64,000 nt of DNA, taken from NCBI GenBank assembly GCA_031763025.1, contig JASSKH010000028.1, positions 8,048,045 through 8,112,044 of the forward strand. Direction: 5' to 3'. This document shows, one piece after another, positions 1-13,300 of this stretch (the stretch's first letter is position 1; each line of letters starts with the position of its first letter). Origin of the DNA: Macrocystis pyrifera (lineage: Eukaryota; Sar; Phaeophyceae; Laminariales; Laminariaceae). A model generated the notes under the pieces. That model ran no database searches. It was not told where the DNA came from and saw only the letters and a program-made list of their open reading frames with translations. A program made the translations under genes and the position numbers.

Positions 1-129
1 TCAAATAGGCCTGGGACTCCTTAGTGTTGGGCTGTAAATGATAGCTGCCCGGAATATTGAATTTGTATACATCCATCGAGGGGTCGTGTTAGTTGTAGGT
101 AGCATTTCTTCCCATAGGCGTCCCGTACA

Positions 130-305
130 ACACACGTTTTGGTCTATTTTCGAAAAGTATTCAGGTCTGATTGGTGCGTCTGCTACGTCTAAAATCATTG
201 GGTTATCGGTTCCCCTACGTATGTGTAGTTGGTCATATAGGACGATTGGAAGAAACTCTATGCATTGCCGAGTGGAAAATGAAATGACAACAACATGCAT
301 CATGC
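130..305 (+). repeat. R1 dispersed repeat, tail fragment
   Basis: The order of matches (CTATTTTCG.AAAGTATTC, GGTCTG.TTGGTGC, TCTGC..CGTC, ATTGTCAGATG-like end) is shared with about 19905-20060 and 27440-27565. Divergence is high. Confidence 0.6.
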
Positions 306-382
306 CTCGAATGCAAAAAAACAATGGTTGGGTGCGGAGCTCCTCAGTGGGGAAATCAGATCCCGTCAGCGGCAAATGTTGG

Positions 383-500
383 CGCCTTAACCCATTTCGT
401 ACGTACAGCAGTAGTAATGCACTGTACAGAAATCTGAATTTGACTCTATTTTCCAAGTGTTTTATCCTCACAACGGGAGTGCAGTCCTAAAAGGGCCTCA
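383..500 (+). repeat. Small inverted-repeat element C, diverged copy
   Basis: It shares GCACTGTACAGAAA, TGAATTTGAC and CCTAAAAGGG in the same order with the clearer copy at 17241-17350. Confidence 0.55.
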
Positions 501-790
501 AAGTGCAACCCCTATCTACCGTACGTGGTACACGGCTAGTTTTTCTCGCCGACAACGAATTAGCGAGCATGCTTCGCTGGCACAAAAAACAGCACCACTA
601 TATATCACGGAGGGCGGGGCATACCAGTCAGAACTCGACGATGAACCCGACAAACAGACATCTCCCCATGTTTGCACGCCTTATTCGGCTATGATTACTC
701 TGTTCCCCCCGTAACGCTATACTTGAACATGTCCTGAGGAAAGCTGACGAAACAAACCGTCGGAAAATGTCCTTGTGGTAATCGCCACAG

Positions 791-912
791 GCAATCGGCT
801 GGAGCTTCTTCCGCCGTCGCTGTCTCAGCTTACAAAGCTAGAGGTACTCACCCTGTCCTCCAACCACGTATACCGATTACCTGAAGAAATGGTGGGGATG
901 GAGAAACTGAAG
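791..912 (+). CDS. Gene 1 exon A (leucine-rich repeats)
   Basis: Reads [13 protein letters not shown] then [18 protein letters not shown], two consecutive LRR units, and ends ...EKLK before donor GTGAGA at 913. The only AG that keeps the frame open is CCACAG at 785-790, with a weak pyrimidine tract. The frame is open back to a stop at 745, so the 5' edge is less certain than the donor. Confidence 0.75.
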
Positions 913-3900
913 GTGAGAGCACGCGACCGCCTCTTCAGGTCGAATAGAGATACCACTCTGACCGAAAACATAAACCCCATTTGGACTCTGGGGTCAGTAT
1001 CAAACAGTGAGTATATTTACGGTTTGCCACCCGACAATGTGCAGTATGAGCCTCAACGTTGACCATTCGCAAACATTTTCGAGAGAAGAAAACCAAGAGA
1101 AACAAAAAAATGTTTTTTTTCTAACTATTAATACAAATTTCTAAGATAGGTCAGCTGTGCGAGTTCCACAGAGTTGGTCAATCAATCGATCATTACCCAG
1201 CTTCCAGCTTTGCAAGCAAGCTGGGTAAATAGCGAATTGCACATACGTCGATCGTGCACGTGTACAGCTGTGAGGGGCATGCTGCATATGTTTTATAATG
1301 CATGGTAAACTTCAACACGACACCGAGAAGCAAAAACAACAATCGATACGACTTCGATATTAGAATTCATCGAAGCTTTCATGTCACAGAAGTGTCACCA
1401 TACAAAAACAGGGGGGTGTGCGTGTGTGTGTTCTTCACATTGAACCGTCATTCTGCCCGCCGACATCCAGCACAAGCAACCAGGGATGCCAGGGTATGGA
1501 GGGCAAAATACGTTCGACACGACGTGTGTGTTCTTCACATTGCACCGTTTTTTCTACCCGCCAACATCCAGCAACAAGCAACCAGAGATACCAGGGCATG
1601 AAGGGCAAAATACGTTCGATACGACTTATCGAACGTTCGATATTCCGCTACATCGAAACTTTCAATACGGCACGTAACACTAACAAGTGTACGAGTTTAC
1701 CGTGGGTGCTCACAGCAGCACAGACAGTTTCACGCTTTCTTGTACCTGAGGAGCCACCACTTTTCGTTTCATGCGGTATCAAGCAAATATCGTGCCTCGG
1801 GTTCGGCTTGACTCGCGGGGAGGGAGATGATGCCTCGGGGCAGAACGATGCAGAAAGAAGACGACGTGAAGCAAAGGTACATACCAGGTATATAATATCT
1901 CGAGCTGGAAGAGAAAAGAAAAAAGGAAGTAATAAAACACCCAACACAGACCGTAGCCTGACCGATGTGGATCGTCGCTCCTCTCCCAAAGCACGCCATT
2001 AGTCCAGCCCATTGAAATCCTGGACCGTCACAACCTCCTTATTGCCTCCCAAGGCACCAGAATATTTCCTAGGGTTATCACTCGACGGAACCTTTGTTTT
2101 GGGAGTTCATGGGAGAACAGCTACAACAACAACTCGTACGCATAAAAATAAAAAATTAATCGACCATACTTCGGCTTTGATTCTCGTATCAGCCATTCAT
2201 GCCTCGTGCCACAAAACACCAGGGCTCCTTCGTACGCCTAGAGACAAATCCTACAGATATTCTCATATTTTCCAATGGTCACCCCTGTATTCCCTACTCA
2301 TTTGGTTACCACCGATAGAATACCACGTAGGTACGACCTCTTCCTAAATCGGGTTATCGGACCACCGTTGCACTGGTCGCATGTCTCACCTTGTGGGCAA
2401 AAACATGCCTACCCAAAACGGAAACACCATGCATAGCTCGATACTCGAACGTACGCAACACCTACCCTGTGTAGCAGTAGTGTTCAAATGCGTCATCCTT
2501 AGACCGATTACAGATCCTTTTTGCCGCTCGTGTCAAAACGAACGAGCCCAAAACATATACATATATGTGTATGTATGACTCTATATCGGCTGGACTTGAC
2601 GGCTATTTATTAGTTAGGTGGCGAGGACTTGACGGCTAGTTATTTGTTGGTTGGCGAGGACTTGACGGCTAGTGACTAGTTGGGGTGGACGGTTAGTTAT
2701 CAGTTGGGTGGCGAGGACTTGACGGCTAGTTCTTGGTTGGTTGGCGAGAACTTGACGGCCACTGGTAGCTAATAGTTGGGTGGTGAGGACTTGACGGATA
2801 GTTATGGGTTGGGGGGCGAGGACTTGACAGCTAGTCATTAGTTGAGTGGCGAGGACTTGACGGCTAGTTCTAAATTGGGTAGGTGGCGAGGACTTGACGG
2901 CTAGTTGTTGGTTGGTTGGCGAGAACTTGACGGCTAGTATATAGTTGACTGGTGAGGACTTGACAGCTATTTATCAGTCGGGTGGCGAGGGCTTTGACGA
3001 CTGGTTCTCAGTTGGGTGACGAGGACTTGACGGCTATCTATTAGTTGAGGTGGTGAGGACTCGACGACTGGTTCTCAGTTGGGTGACGAGGACTTGACGG
3101 CCACCTATTAGTTGAGGTGGCGAAGGTACACCAACGAACTTACTTCTTAGCATTTTATCGTTGAAAAATAAATGTCGAGCTGCTACAAACGCCCCATTTT
3201 AGCTCCGCAAATTGCCGCAAGCAACTTAATCGGTGACTTAAAGTCAGCCACCTTATAGCTATTTGGCGACTATTGTCGGCTAACTGATACAACTAGTGGG
3301 CGACCTTATAGTTAGCCAACTAATAGCTAGTGATGCGAGTTATAGTCAGCCAACTCATAACTACTCGGCGACTTGTAGTCAGCCAACTCGCAGCCCTACT
3401 GTTTATTCGTTTCTTTTGTGGCACACGACCCACACGCACTGGCATGCTCTCCCCCGTCTCCTTGCTCTCGCTTGCCAGCGACACTTCGAAGCGTAACTTT
3501 GTGCGTTTTCACACTTTTTTTCAAAGTAAAAACAATCTCATCCTGCCTCTGTACGAGTACGAGTTGTCAACGTTTGTACGGAAAGAAAGGCGCAAAAGGC
3601 TTGACAAACGATTTTACCGGACAGAGCATCTCGCTCCATGCTGTTCCCAGTACCCCCCCCCCCTCCGACGACGACGCCCCCCCCCCCCTATATTATATAC
3701 CTGGTATATATATATATATATATAGGTTGGGTTGACGTCGGTTGGCGACGACGCTGTGAAACACGCCTCTCACTGCGTGAGCTAGACAGCCAGGGTAACG
3801 TTTTTTTTTTTTTAATTTTTTCCTTTTTTTGGCGGTTACTACGGCTGGCGGTCAAGTTAGATCATTCTTTGTGCGGGTAGAACCTTTACTCCGCACAAGG

Positions 3901-6900
3901 GGGATGATCGAATCACGTAGTGTGTATATGGTGAGGCACCCAGGCAGTTACATAGGAAACCCATTGCTGTCTCTGGAAGCGGCCACACCAGAAATTAAAT
4001 CAATTCATTGATGCTGTCATCCATATGCAAGAAAATCCGCCTCTAAAGCGGTTCTTAGTAGGATGCAGCTCACCCTTCATGCGACTCGCCCAACACCTCA
4101 CGTTTCGCTTCGCGCTTGGTGCAAGCAGTGTCTGCCTCGTCGGTGAAAACCCGACGTGCTCCGTCCCGGCATTGTAGGGATGCGAGGGTCTATGGTCTCA
4201 TACGACTACGGCCATGCATGATAATGAGTACCCCCCCCTTGCCCTTGCCGCGGGATGCCGGGGATCGACAGGTGTCAGTCAGAGCCCCCCCCCAACCTCT
4301 CGCCCCCAGCTCTTTCCTCTGAATGTGCCTGTCGAAGCCTCGTTTGAGATTAATGCAAGACGCGTGCTACGATAGCGCTACATCAGCACTTTTGGCCGGT
4401 TTTTGTGTAGCTGGGACTGACGGGGCTCCTCAACTGAGAGGCAGTTAACGCGATAAGGCGAATGCCTCAAAGGAATGCCTTGTCGCTGGGTATACCATAT
4501 TTTGTTTTGGTTAAATGATAATACAGTACGTTGCCCATCGGTTTGATTTTGGCTATTTTCCCATTATCTCAGGGTTAGGCTTTGGGCGAGGTGTACGGAG
4601 AGCTCCTCAAGTGAGGAGGGAGTCTCAGATAATATTGGGCCCACCTCTGTCACGGCACGTCTATTGTCGTTTCCCTTCTCCTCGGCCTTCGCCTGCCTCC
4701 TTGCCCGCCCGCCCTTCCTCTCCGAACGGACGTGGCTTGTATAACCTGATTGGTCGAATCGAAGTTTTGAGAAAATGATTTTGACGGTGATGGTAACGTG
4801 CTGACGCGGCTTGTAAACCTGACCCTGGTCGAATCGATTTTGTTGTTTGTTTGTTTGTTTGTTGAGATGCTTGTCGTTAACGGTAACGTGCTGACGCGAC
4901 TCGTAGCCTGATTGGTCGAACCGATCGGTTGCAGATGCCTTACGTTCTGCTTGATGTTGACGCCAACGTGCCGACGCAGGCTGTGGCGAGATTGGTCGAA
5001 TCGTTGTTTCCGGATGTTTGACGGTAACGGCAACATGTCCGCGCGGCTTGGAACCTGACTGGTTGTTTCGTTTGTTTTTGCAGATGCTCGACGTCAACGG
5101 TAACATGTTGACCCACCTTCCCGCGGGGTTTGGTTCCCTCCGGCTTCGGAGCCTGAAGTTGTCCTACAACCGGCTCGAGACCCTGAGGCCTGGGGTGTTC
5201 CGACCCGCGCTCAAGGGCACGCTGACGCAGCTGTGGCTGTCCAACAACAACCTTTTGCAGCTGCCGGACTCCCTCATCGAGGTCAGTTTTGTGTTGCCGT
5301 CGCAATTTCAGCCCCCGTGTTGTCAATAAACAACCAAGACTCTGACGCAAATTGTATTTATATATATATTTTCAAGTTCTACTACTGAAAATCGACTATC
5401 TAACTCAAGAGTAGGATAGGAGGGGAGCTTTGCCTTTCCTCGCGATCTCGACATAACAACCCGTTTTCGCTGCGTGTCCACGGTGCTCCGAAAGGGGCAG
5501 CGGATAAAATGCTGATGCTGCTTTGCATATCTATGGGCCCCCGGAGGGACTCTCCCCTGTTCCCTATCATTTGCGTCATGCGCACTCGCTTTGCTCACTC
5601 CCACTTATTGCGTGTGGCTGGTTGAATTCATACTCATTTTTTCTCTCTCCCGCATGTTGCGACCAGTGGCTACCACCTTCGAGCAAATCTCACGGCATCT
5701 AGGGGTGGTCGCTTATTATTGTCTGAGCTCCTCACAAGAGACGAGCTCAATATCTCTCATCACCCGAACCATGTCTACCAATAAGTTTTTATTTGCGAAG
5801 TCCGACCAACACATTTCTATACGTCAGTCCTAAAACTAATACTGTTGTACACCAAGTATAGTAGTAGTAAAAAAAAACATACTCCTGACCCGTCGTTGCT
5901 CACTCAAGGAGCTCAATCGGTCAGACGAGGGCGAGGTATTGAGACAAACGGTGCAACACCTACCGTGGGATGAGTCCTTCCTGACTAGTTCTGGTGACCG
6001 ACCAGAACAAGGGCGGCGGCAGCCCTGTGAGACTTCACCACGTTGTGAAACATGGCGCGTATATACCAAGGTGCACGCTTCGTGTCGTCTTCTTGGTCCA
6101 CCACATTGTCTTCCCTTTTTGTGGAAGTAGATGGAAGTGTATACTTACGTGGAAACTTCCATGGAAGTAGGTGGAGGCGGTGAAAGCTTCCATGGAAGTT
6201 CATGGAAGTTGTGGATGCTTCCGTGGAAGCAGCAGATTCTTTCGTAGAAAACATAAGCATTGGAAGTTTCCATAGAAGCAATAGAAGCTTCCATGGAGGC
6301 AATTGAAGATTCCATGGAAGCAATGGAAGCTTCTACGGCAGAAATGGGAGCTTCCATGGCAGCAATGGAAGCTTCCATGTGAGCAGAAATGGCAGCTTCT
6401 TTGGAAAAAACGGAAGCTTCCATAAAAGTAGTGGAAGCCGTCTTTCTTGTGTCTGCACACTCCCCTCAATATTTTCTCGGCCGCCTGACCGGGGTAGTCG
6501 CCCTCTTGCCGCACGAGCAGTTGTCGAAGGTGAAAGAAGTGCAGATGGACTCAAACCCCTTCAAGTCTCCGCCTCCCGAGCTGCTTGCAGAGGGGCTCGC
6601 CACGGTGATGCAGTACCTCCGGGTGCGGATCCAGCGCACCGACGCCATGCACGGTCTCATCCGGCAGAGGTAACGAATTAATCAATGAATGAATGATACG
6701 TATCAGGTAAGCTGATGCTTTGTCGGCTTCAAGGAGCGTTGTCTATTCGCTCGCCGGCGTCTCATCCAACTTGTTTCCTTTTCGTTTCATTCACGGGGGG
6801 AAAATATCGTCAAGCGTGTTCTGTTAAAGGGCGGGCAGTGCTGATGCAGTAGTACTTCTATGAACATAACTAGCGGTAAAAAGGGCGGGTGGGAACTGCT

Positions 6901-9900
6901 GTCTCATCATCTTCGCTCGGTGCTTCCGGCTTTCACGCGCCTTCCTGGTACCGATATGTCCCCAAATGAAATGACTTTTTTATTAAAATATTACACACCT
7001 CGGACAGATAATTATCCATGTATCCACAGTAGATCATCTTCAGTAGTTCCTCACCTGCAATGTTGTGACAGATAGTGCAAGATCTGCACAGAACAGATCC
7101 ATCCAAGAAAAAGTGTGCTACCTATCGTAGATCACGCGGATTATACCGGTTCAACCCGGCAACATGAGCTATTGTAGATGTTACAAAATCAGAAATGGAG
7201 CTGCCTTAAAATATTTACAGCACATCGTCATCAACTGGGAATCGATCTGTCCGAGGTGTGAAATATGAATACATAAATTGTGCTTACATTTACGGTCAGG
7301 GTGGCTAATGATTTTGTCCCCTCGTCGTGATGTTGATTGATCTGACTCAGGGGGTTCGATACGCGGGTGGAGGCCCTGTTGCCTGAGGCTCACGGGGTTC
7401 TGAAGAGCAACACGGGGTACCTCACCCCTGCCGACCTCGACGACTTTGACAAGGTCTGTAGTGGAGCCGAAAATTCGAAAAACTGCATGATAGCACAAAC
7501 ACCTTGCTTAGAAAAGGAATACCTGGTATAGAACAAGTGCGCCCTATGCATCATGGAGCTTGCAAAGTTGAGTATCAACCATTCAATCGGCCGAACTCAC
7601 AGCTGACGTGTTTGCGATGGTCAATAATTTGATACAAATGCAGTAGACTACCGGTGGAAAACAATAAATTTACCGACATTTTGTTAGGGAGCAAAGGAGG
7701 CTTATTATGATATAGGTATACAGGGTGGTGAAAATTATTAAGTCTTGCTTTTGATAAATTCCAAGGCATTGTCAGTACAATTACTTTCCGCTTTCGAGTC
7801 AGACGATATTAAGGACATATCTTCCTGCGTACGTACAAGTGGGGGTGGGTATGTGCAGGCTTGTTGAATATAGCGTGCTGCCTGGACTATGTTTGACGTG
7901 CGACAATGCGTGGCATTAATGAGCTTCAACGCCATTCACGCCATTCACTCAAAAACATTCCCCGAAAGAAGAAAAGCTGTTAGCTTACAGTAAACTATTG
8001 GGCTACAGTGGCCTATTTAAGTAGACCACAGTAGCGTCAGCCTTGATCACTTCGAAACACGCTCCGATTGAAGAAAACCTAGGGAAACAACAACATAAAA
8101 ACAAACCTATTGAACTACAGTAGACTATTGGACTACAGTAGTCTATTGAAATGCAGTAGCTTCAACGTTGATCACTCATAAATATTCCCCGAACAGAAGG
8201 AGGAAACCAAGAGGCACCCCCCCCCCTCCCGGAAAACATACGCACGTCGTCTACGTGCCAGGTACATACTTTCCATGCACCAGGTATGTACCGTATTTAT
8301 TGCAAGCACACGACCACACCTCATTCCAAGTTCCCGCTTCACTGATGGTGATGGTTCAATGAAAGCTCGGTACATCCTCGGATCGAACTACAGGACAAGT
8401 ACATATATTCCATAGCGTATACCAGGTATATATTATATTCCGTATCACACGGGTGATAAGATAACACGCCTCCTGGGACGATTTTAGGAGCCGATTTCCT
8501 CCAAAACCTGCCTTGAGGGGAGTGTGTGCACACACACAGCGAGCAATGGTGGCTTTGAAAACATGACGTTTGTGTCTTCCCGTAGACGCCGTCAATAGCT
8601 TGGCGTTCCTGCCCTCTACCCTTTTGTCGAGAAAACTGGCTTTGGAAATCGGCCCAGGGGGTGTGTCGTCTTGCTTGTTACGTATACGGTAGTCGAACCA
8701 ACCTCTAACTGGCTCTCTCGACACATGTGTACATGGTGGATTTTTTCGGCAGGCGACCGACCGATTCGTGAACGGAGATTTCTACCGGCACCCTCTCTCC
8801 GCGGAAGATATTCTGGGAATTGTGCTCGAGTTGAGGGTAAGTCGCAAGGGGACTATTCTTGTATATAGACCACTTCGGGCGGACTGACTGGTGCCACGCA
8901 CGGTACCACCGTAGGCGGGGGAGGGGGGGCTACCCCCAAACAAGGACACTGATTAGTGATGATGGTGAGATGATTTGATAGAGTTGATGAGTGATGGGCA
9001 CATCGGACAGATCAGAATCCATCTATCTAGATATCGATCATCTAGATCCTAACCCGCCGTTATGATATGTTGGGCAGGATACAGATACAACCCCTAAAAC
9101 ATGCCACGAAGTCATGCAGAGTACGTGTACGGCTCCCAACCGGCTCACACATGAGCTATTAGACACTGGCGGCAAGATAGCGGGGCTATCCCCATCTACA
9201 TTGCCGAGTTCAGGCAACTCGGGCGAGTGGCTTCGCTATACCCTCACTAAAAAAAAAGATACGATTTGTGTGTATTTGTTGGCGCAACGCAAAACAAATA
9301 ATTCGCTGGTGCTGCACATGTATCGCGAAACCGCAACACATACCCGACCTGACCCGACCCGACCCGACCCGACCAGACCCGACCCGACTCGATCCGATCC
9401 GATCCGATCCGATCCGACCCGATCCGATCCGACCCGACCCGACCCGACCCGACCCGACCCGACCCGACCCGACCCGACCCGACCCGACCCGACCCGACCC
9501 GACCCGACCCGACCCGACCCGACCCGACCCGACCCGACCCGACCCCCGACCTGACCCGACCCAACCCGCGGGCAAGGTTATCACCCGTCAAGAGCCCTGC
9601 TAGAAACAAAGGACCTAAAATAAAAAAGTGTCCCCCCTACCCTTGCATATTTTAGTACAGTACCATTTCGTACAGAGAGGTAAAGGTGACAGTTTTTTTT
9701 GTCGATCAGTTGCTTTATATCCGCATATATCCACAAATACTTTGTGCCGTTTGAACGCGCGTGGTCAAACATGAATTGCGAAGAACATGCCACGTACGAT
9801 CAGCCATCATCGATTGGTTGGCAAATGAATATCCAAAAGCTTTTGTTTCGTGCTCGTCAGCCCGGTCCCCCCAACGCGTGAAGACTACCGAGTAGATGGA

Positions 9901-10063
9901 TAAGCACCTTCATGCCTAAAACATTACTCCGTTGGGAAAAAAAGGTGAAATAAAAAGTAATACGAAGAACGACGAAAAATAGAAAGAAAACGAGAGCAAG
10001 CAGGGGCCTATCTATCTGCCTACCTGGCTACCTACCTACCTACCTACCTACCTACCTACCTAC

Positions 10064-10098
<35 letters not shown>

Positions 10099-10111
10099 CC
10101 TGTCTGCCTAC

Positions 10112-10195
<84 letters not shown>

Positions 10196-10216
10196 ATATC
10201 TGTCTTATCTACCTAC

Positions 10217-10278
<62 letters not shown>

Positions 10279-10308
10279 GCCTACCTGGCTACCTACCTAC
10301 CTACCTAC

Positions 10309-10348
<40 letters not shown>

Positions 10349-10364
10349 ATATCTATCTGCCTAC

Positions 10365-10396
<32 letters not shown>

Positions 10397-13300
10397 ATAT
10401 CTACCTACCTATCTATATATCTATCTATCTATCTATCTATCTATCTGCCTACCTGGCTACCTACCTACCTACCTACCTATCTATCTATCCATCTATCTAT
10501 ATATCTGCCTACCTACCTATCTATCTATCTATCTATCTATTTATCTATTTATCTGCATATCTATCTATCTATCTATCTACCTATCTGTCTAGCTATCTAT
10601 CTATCTATTTATCTATCTACACATCTATCTATCTGTCTATCTATCTATATCTATCTATCTAGTGTAGCTATCTTGGTTAACCGATTTTGCCGCACTTTAT
10701 GGAGTTATGATGACGCACCCTCGGCCTACCTCTTCGGTGCACGCCTACGTACATAAAATATCTCCTACGCGCCCTCCCTTCCCCTTTTTTTGCCCCTAAT
10801 GTACGAACCCTAAACACGTTTGTTTGCTTGTTTTGTTTGTTTTCACAAAGGATACTCGAAAGAAGGAGTTTTACGAGTGCATGGTAGCCCACTTGATGGA
10901 GCAGGTGATGTTTCAAGAGACGTTGGAGGTGTTCAGCAAGCACGTCTTCTGCAGACACACCGTTCGACCGTGGGGAAGGAGCCAGGGCCCGGTGAGGATG
11001 ATGAAGATAGACGGACTGATTCGCCCCTCCTTGTCAGTGTATATTACGCCTGAACATTTTAAAAGAGAAGGAAAACGGGAAAGGTTTAAGAGTGGGGTGA
11101 GACGTTGGAGGTGTTCAGCAAGCACGTCTTCTGCAGACACACCGTTCGACCGTGGGGAAGGAGCCAGGGCCCGGTGAGGATGATGAAGATAGACGGACTG
11201 ATTCGCCCCTCCTTGTCAGTGTATATTACGCCTGAACATTTTAAAAGAGAAGGAAAACGGGAAAGGTTTAAGAGTGGGGTGAGAATACGCTAAGCGCCAA
11301 AACATTTTTTCAAAAAGAAAACAAAAGCAGGAAAGCTTCGAAAGCGCCAAGGTTTACGAAGTTCGAACGTAAAAGAAAAAGCAACAAAACCTCCGGGCAA
11401 GATACCGGCAAAGTTCATACGGACCACTCCATACGAAACTATCCCTTTATTCATAATTGTTGTTATTATTGTTATTACGGGGGGCCAATGCTGTGAGGAT
11501 TGCTGTGGGCTGGGTAATAGGTCGATCTTTTACCCCTATAGCTCAGTAGGTGACGCCCTCACATTTGACGTCGTCCAGGTCACGTGTTTGAACCTCAGTT
11601 CGAACGTTTCTTTTACAGAAACGCTTGCGCGTGCCTACAGTAACAAAAAAAAAAGAACACATCTCCCTGGTTCCCCAGGTAACGAAACGAAGCAGGTGTA
11701 GGTCAGCGTACAGACGTATACGGTTCTGACGCCCCAAAGATCCCGCCGTTCAGAGGGGGGGAGAGTGTGTTATAAGGATTACCCTAGGCTGGGTAACCGA
11801 TCGATCTTTCACCCCTATAGCTCGGTAGGTAACACCCTCACACCGTAGTAAATATGACCAAATATTGATAATAAAAATATGGAAATATATGAGTGTTTGT
11901 GTGTACCGTAGGTCCTATTAACTATGGCCCCCCGTAATAGTATTATTAGTATTTTTCTCATTATTACTTATTTACGACGACCCATATCCTGCCGACGACG
12001 CTTAATGTGAAGAGGGGAGCAGAGATATAAGCTGGTACGGGGGCACAGGGGCGTTGGTGCTGGATAGAGCACGCTGCTTGTGTAGTTCACGAACCTCTTA
12101 TTAGTGCTCTTCGAGTGAGATGAGGGAAAGGGAGAGAGCTCGAGTGAGCGAGGGTGGGCTTTGTCTGGAACACAACTCTGCCCAGGCGCCGAACAAAACT
12201 AACAACCTGGGTATGCAGATACGAGTATTCTCATAAAGAAGATTCCCAAAGCGCTACGAGTACGTGCCTGTAGCCATACAAGATTCGCATAGTACGGGAT
12301 GTTCCCAAAAAGCTACGGGTAAACGTACAAGGTTCGCAAACAGGTATGTACGTTCCTGTACGGTAGGTATGCTACTCCGTCACATATAATTATTTTTGCC
12401 GTCCGACAATGTGCAGCATGAGCTTCAACGTTGATCACTCAAAACATTCCTGAAAGAACAAAAAAACGACGAAAAAGAAGGAAACCTATGCCGAGGTCTA
12501 GCTATTAATACCTTCTATGTCTGCTTCCCGTTATGATTTATCTACAATACTCTGTTGTTATCCTTGATTCCTCCTCCGTCTCAAGATGTGCTCTTTACAT
12601 TCTATTTTTGTGTCCTAAGCCGCCTCCCAAACTTCATCCCCACGCCATCGGTGTTACCTATTATTAATATCCCTATTAGTATTATTAATATTATTACTAT
12701 GCTTGTCATCCGACAATGTGCAGCACGGGCTTCGACGTTGATCACTCAAACAATTCCTAAAAGACGAAAACCATGGAACCAAAGGAAACTTATGTATCAC
12801 GGGGGACCATAGTAAATAGAACCAAATATTGTTAGTAAAAATATTTAAATATGTATGTGTTTATGTATACCGTAGGTCCTATTAACTATGGACCCCCGTA
12901 ATACAAGGTCTAGCTACCCTCTATGTCTACGTCCCGCTATGCTTTATCTACAATTCTCCGTTATCCTCGTTCCCTCCTCCGTCTGAAGATGTGCCCTTTA
13001 CGTTCTATTCTTAGATCCTAAGCCGCATCCAAGCTCTTTCCCCACGCTATCGATGTGGGTCTGTCATCCCCCCCCCCCCCCTGCTTACTAGCGTTTGTGT
13101 CAGTAGTTTTAATCTTACCACCCGACAATGTGTACCATGAGCTTCAACGTAGATCACTCATGAGCACTCCGAAAAAAAAAAAAAAAAAAACGAGACGAAA
13201 AAAGATCCCTGTTTGCACCAAGTCTACTTGTTGTGTTTGCTTTTCGACCATGTGAACGTGCCTACATACGTGCATCGTCGTGCGATTCAACATTGAATAC

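Larger units (their letters stand above)
1..790. other. Left flank: intron of gene 1 with repeat fragments
   Basis: Presumed intron sequence upstream of exon A. It holds a fragment of the R1 dispersed repeat (about 130-305) and a diverged copy of a small AACCC-ended element (about 383-500). The open frames here follow the repeats and do not look coding. No further LRR exon was found. Confidence 0.5.
913..5083. other. Gene 1 intron A-B
   Basis: 4.2 kb. It contains an R1 fragment (1016-1115), a CAGCTGTG-type fragment near 1150-1215 related to the 55-57 kb cluster, two minisatellites (2594-3127, 3222-3394), C runs and a TA stretch at 3650-3725, an R4 copy (4016-4232) and the junction-derived array (4775-5115). 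About 1300-2590 shows nothing recognised. Confidence 0.7.
7454..8752. other. Gene 1 intron D-E
   Basis: It holds a short CAGCTGACG element fragment (7565-7612), an R1 cluster with ACTACAGTAG.CTATTG repeats (7884-8215) and a copy of inverted-repeat element B (8458-8672). Confidence 0.65.
8837..10850. other. Gene 1 intron E-F
   Basis: It contains an R2 copy (about 8995-9150), the CCCGA array (9342-9569), the ATCT microsatellite (10011-10664) and otherwise unassigned sequence. Confidence 0.65.

Noticed and set aside
4564-5106. 180-codon minus-strand frame
   Set aside because: It covers the junction-derived array opposite exon B; its periodic content explains the lack of stops.
9114-9554. Open frames of Pro-Asp-Pro-Thr-Arg and Gly-Arg-Val-Gly-Ser over the CCCGA array, and similar frames at 18439-18753
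   Set aside because: They are open on both strands because of the pentamer; no splice context and no non-repeat coding sequence.
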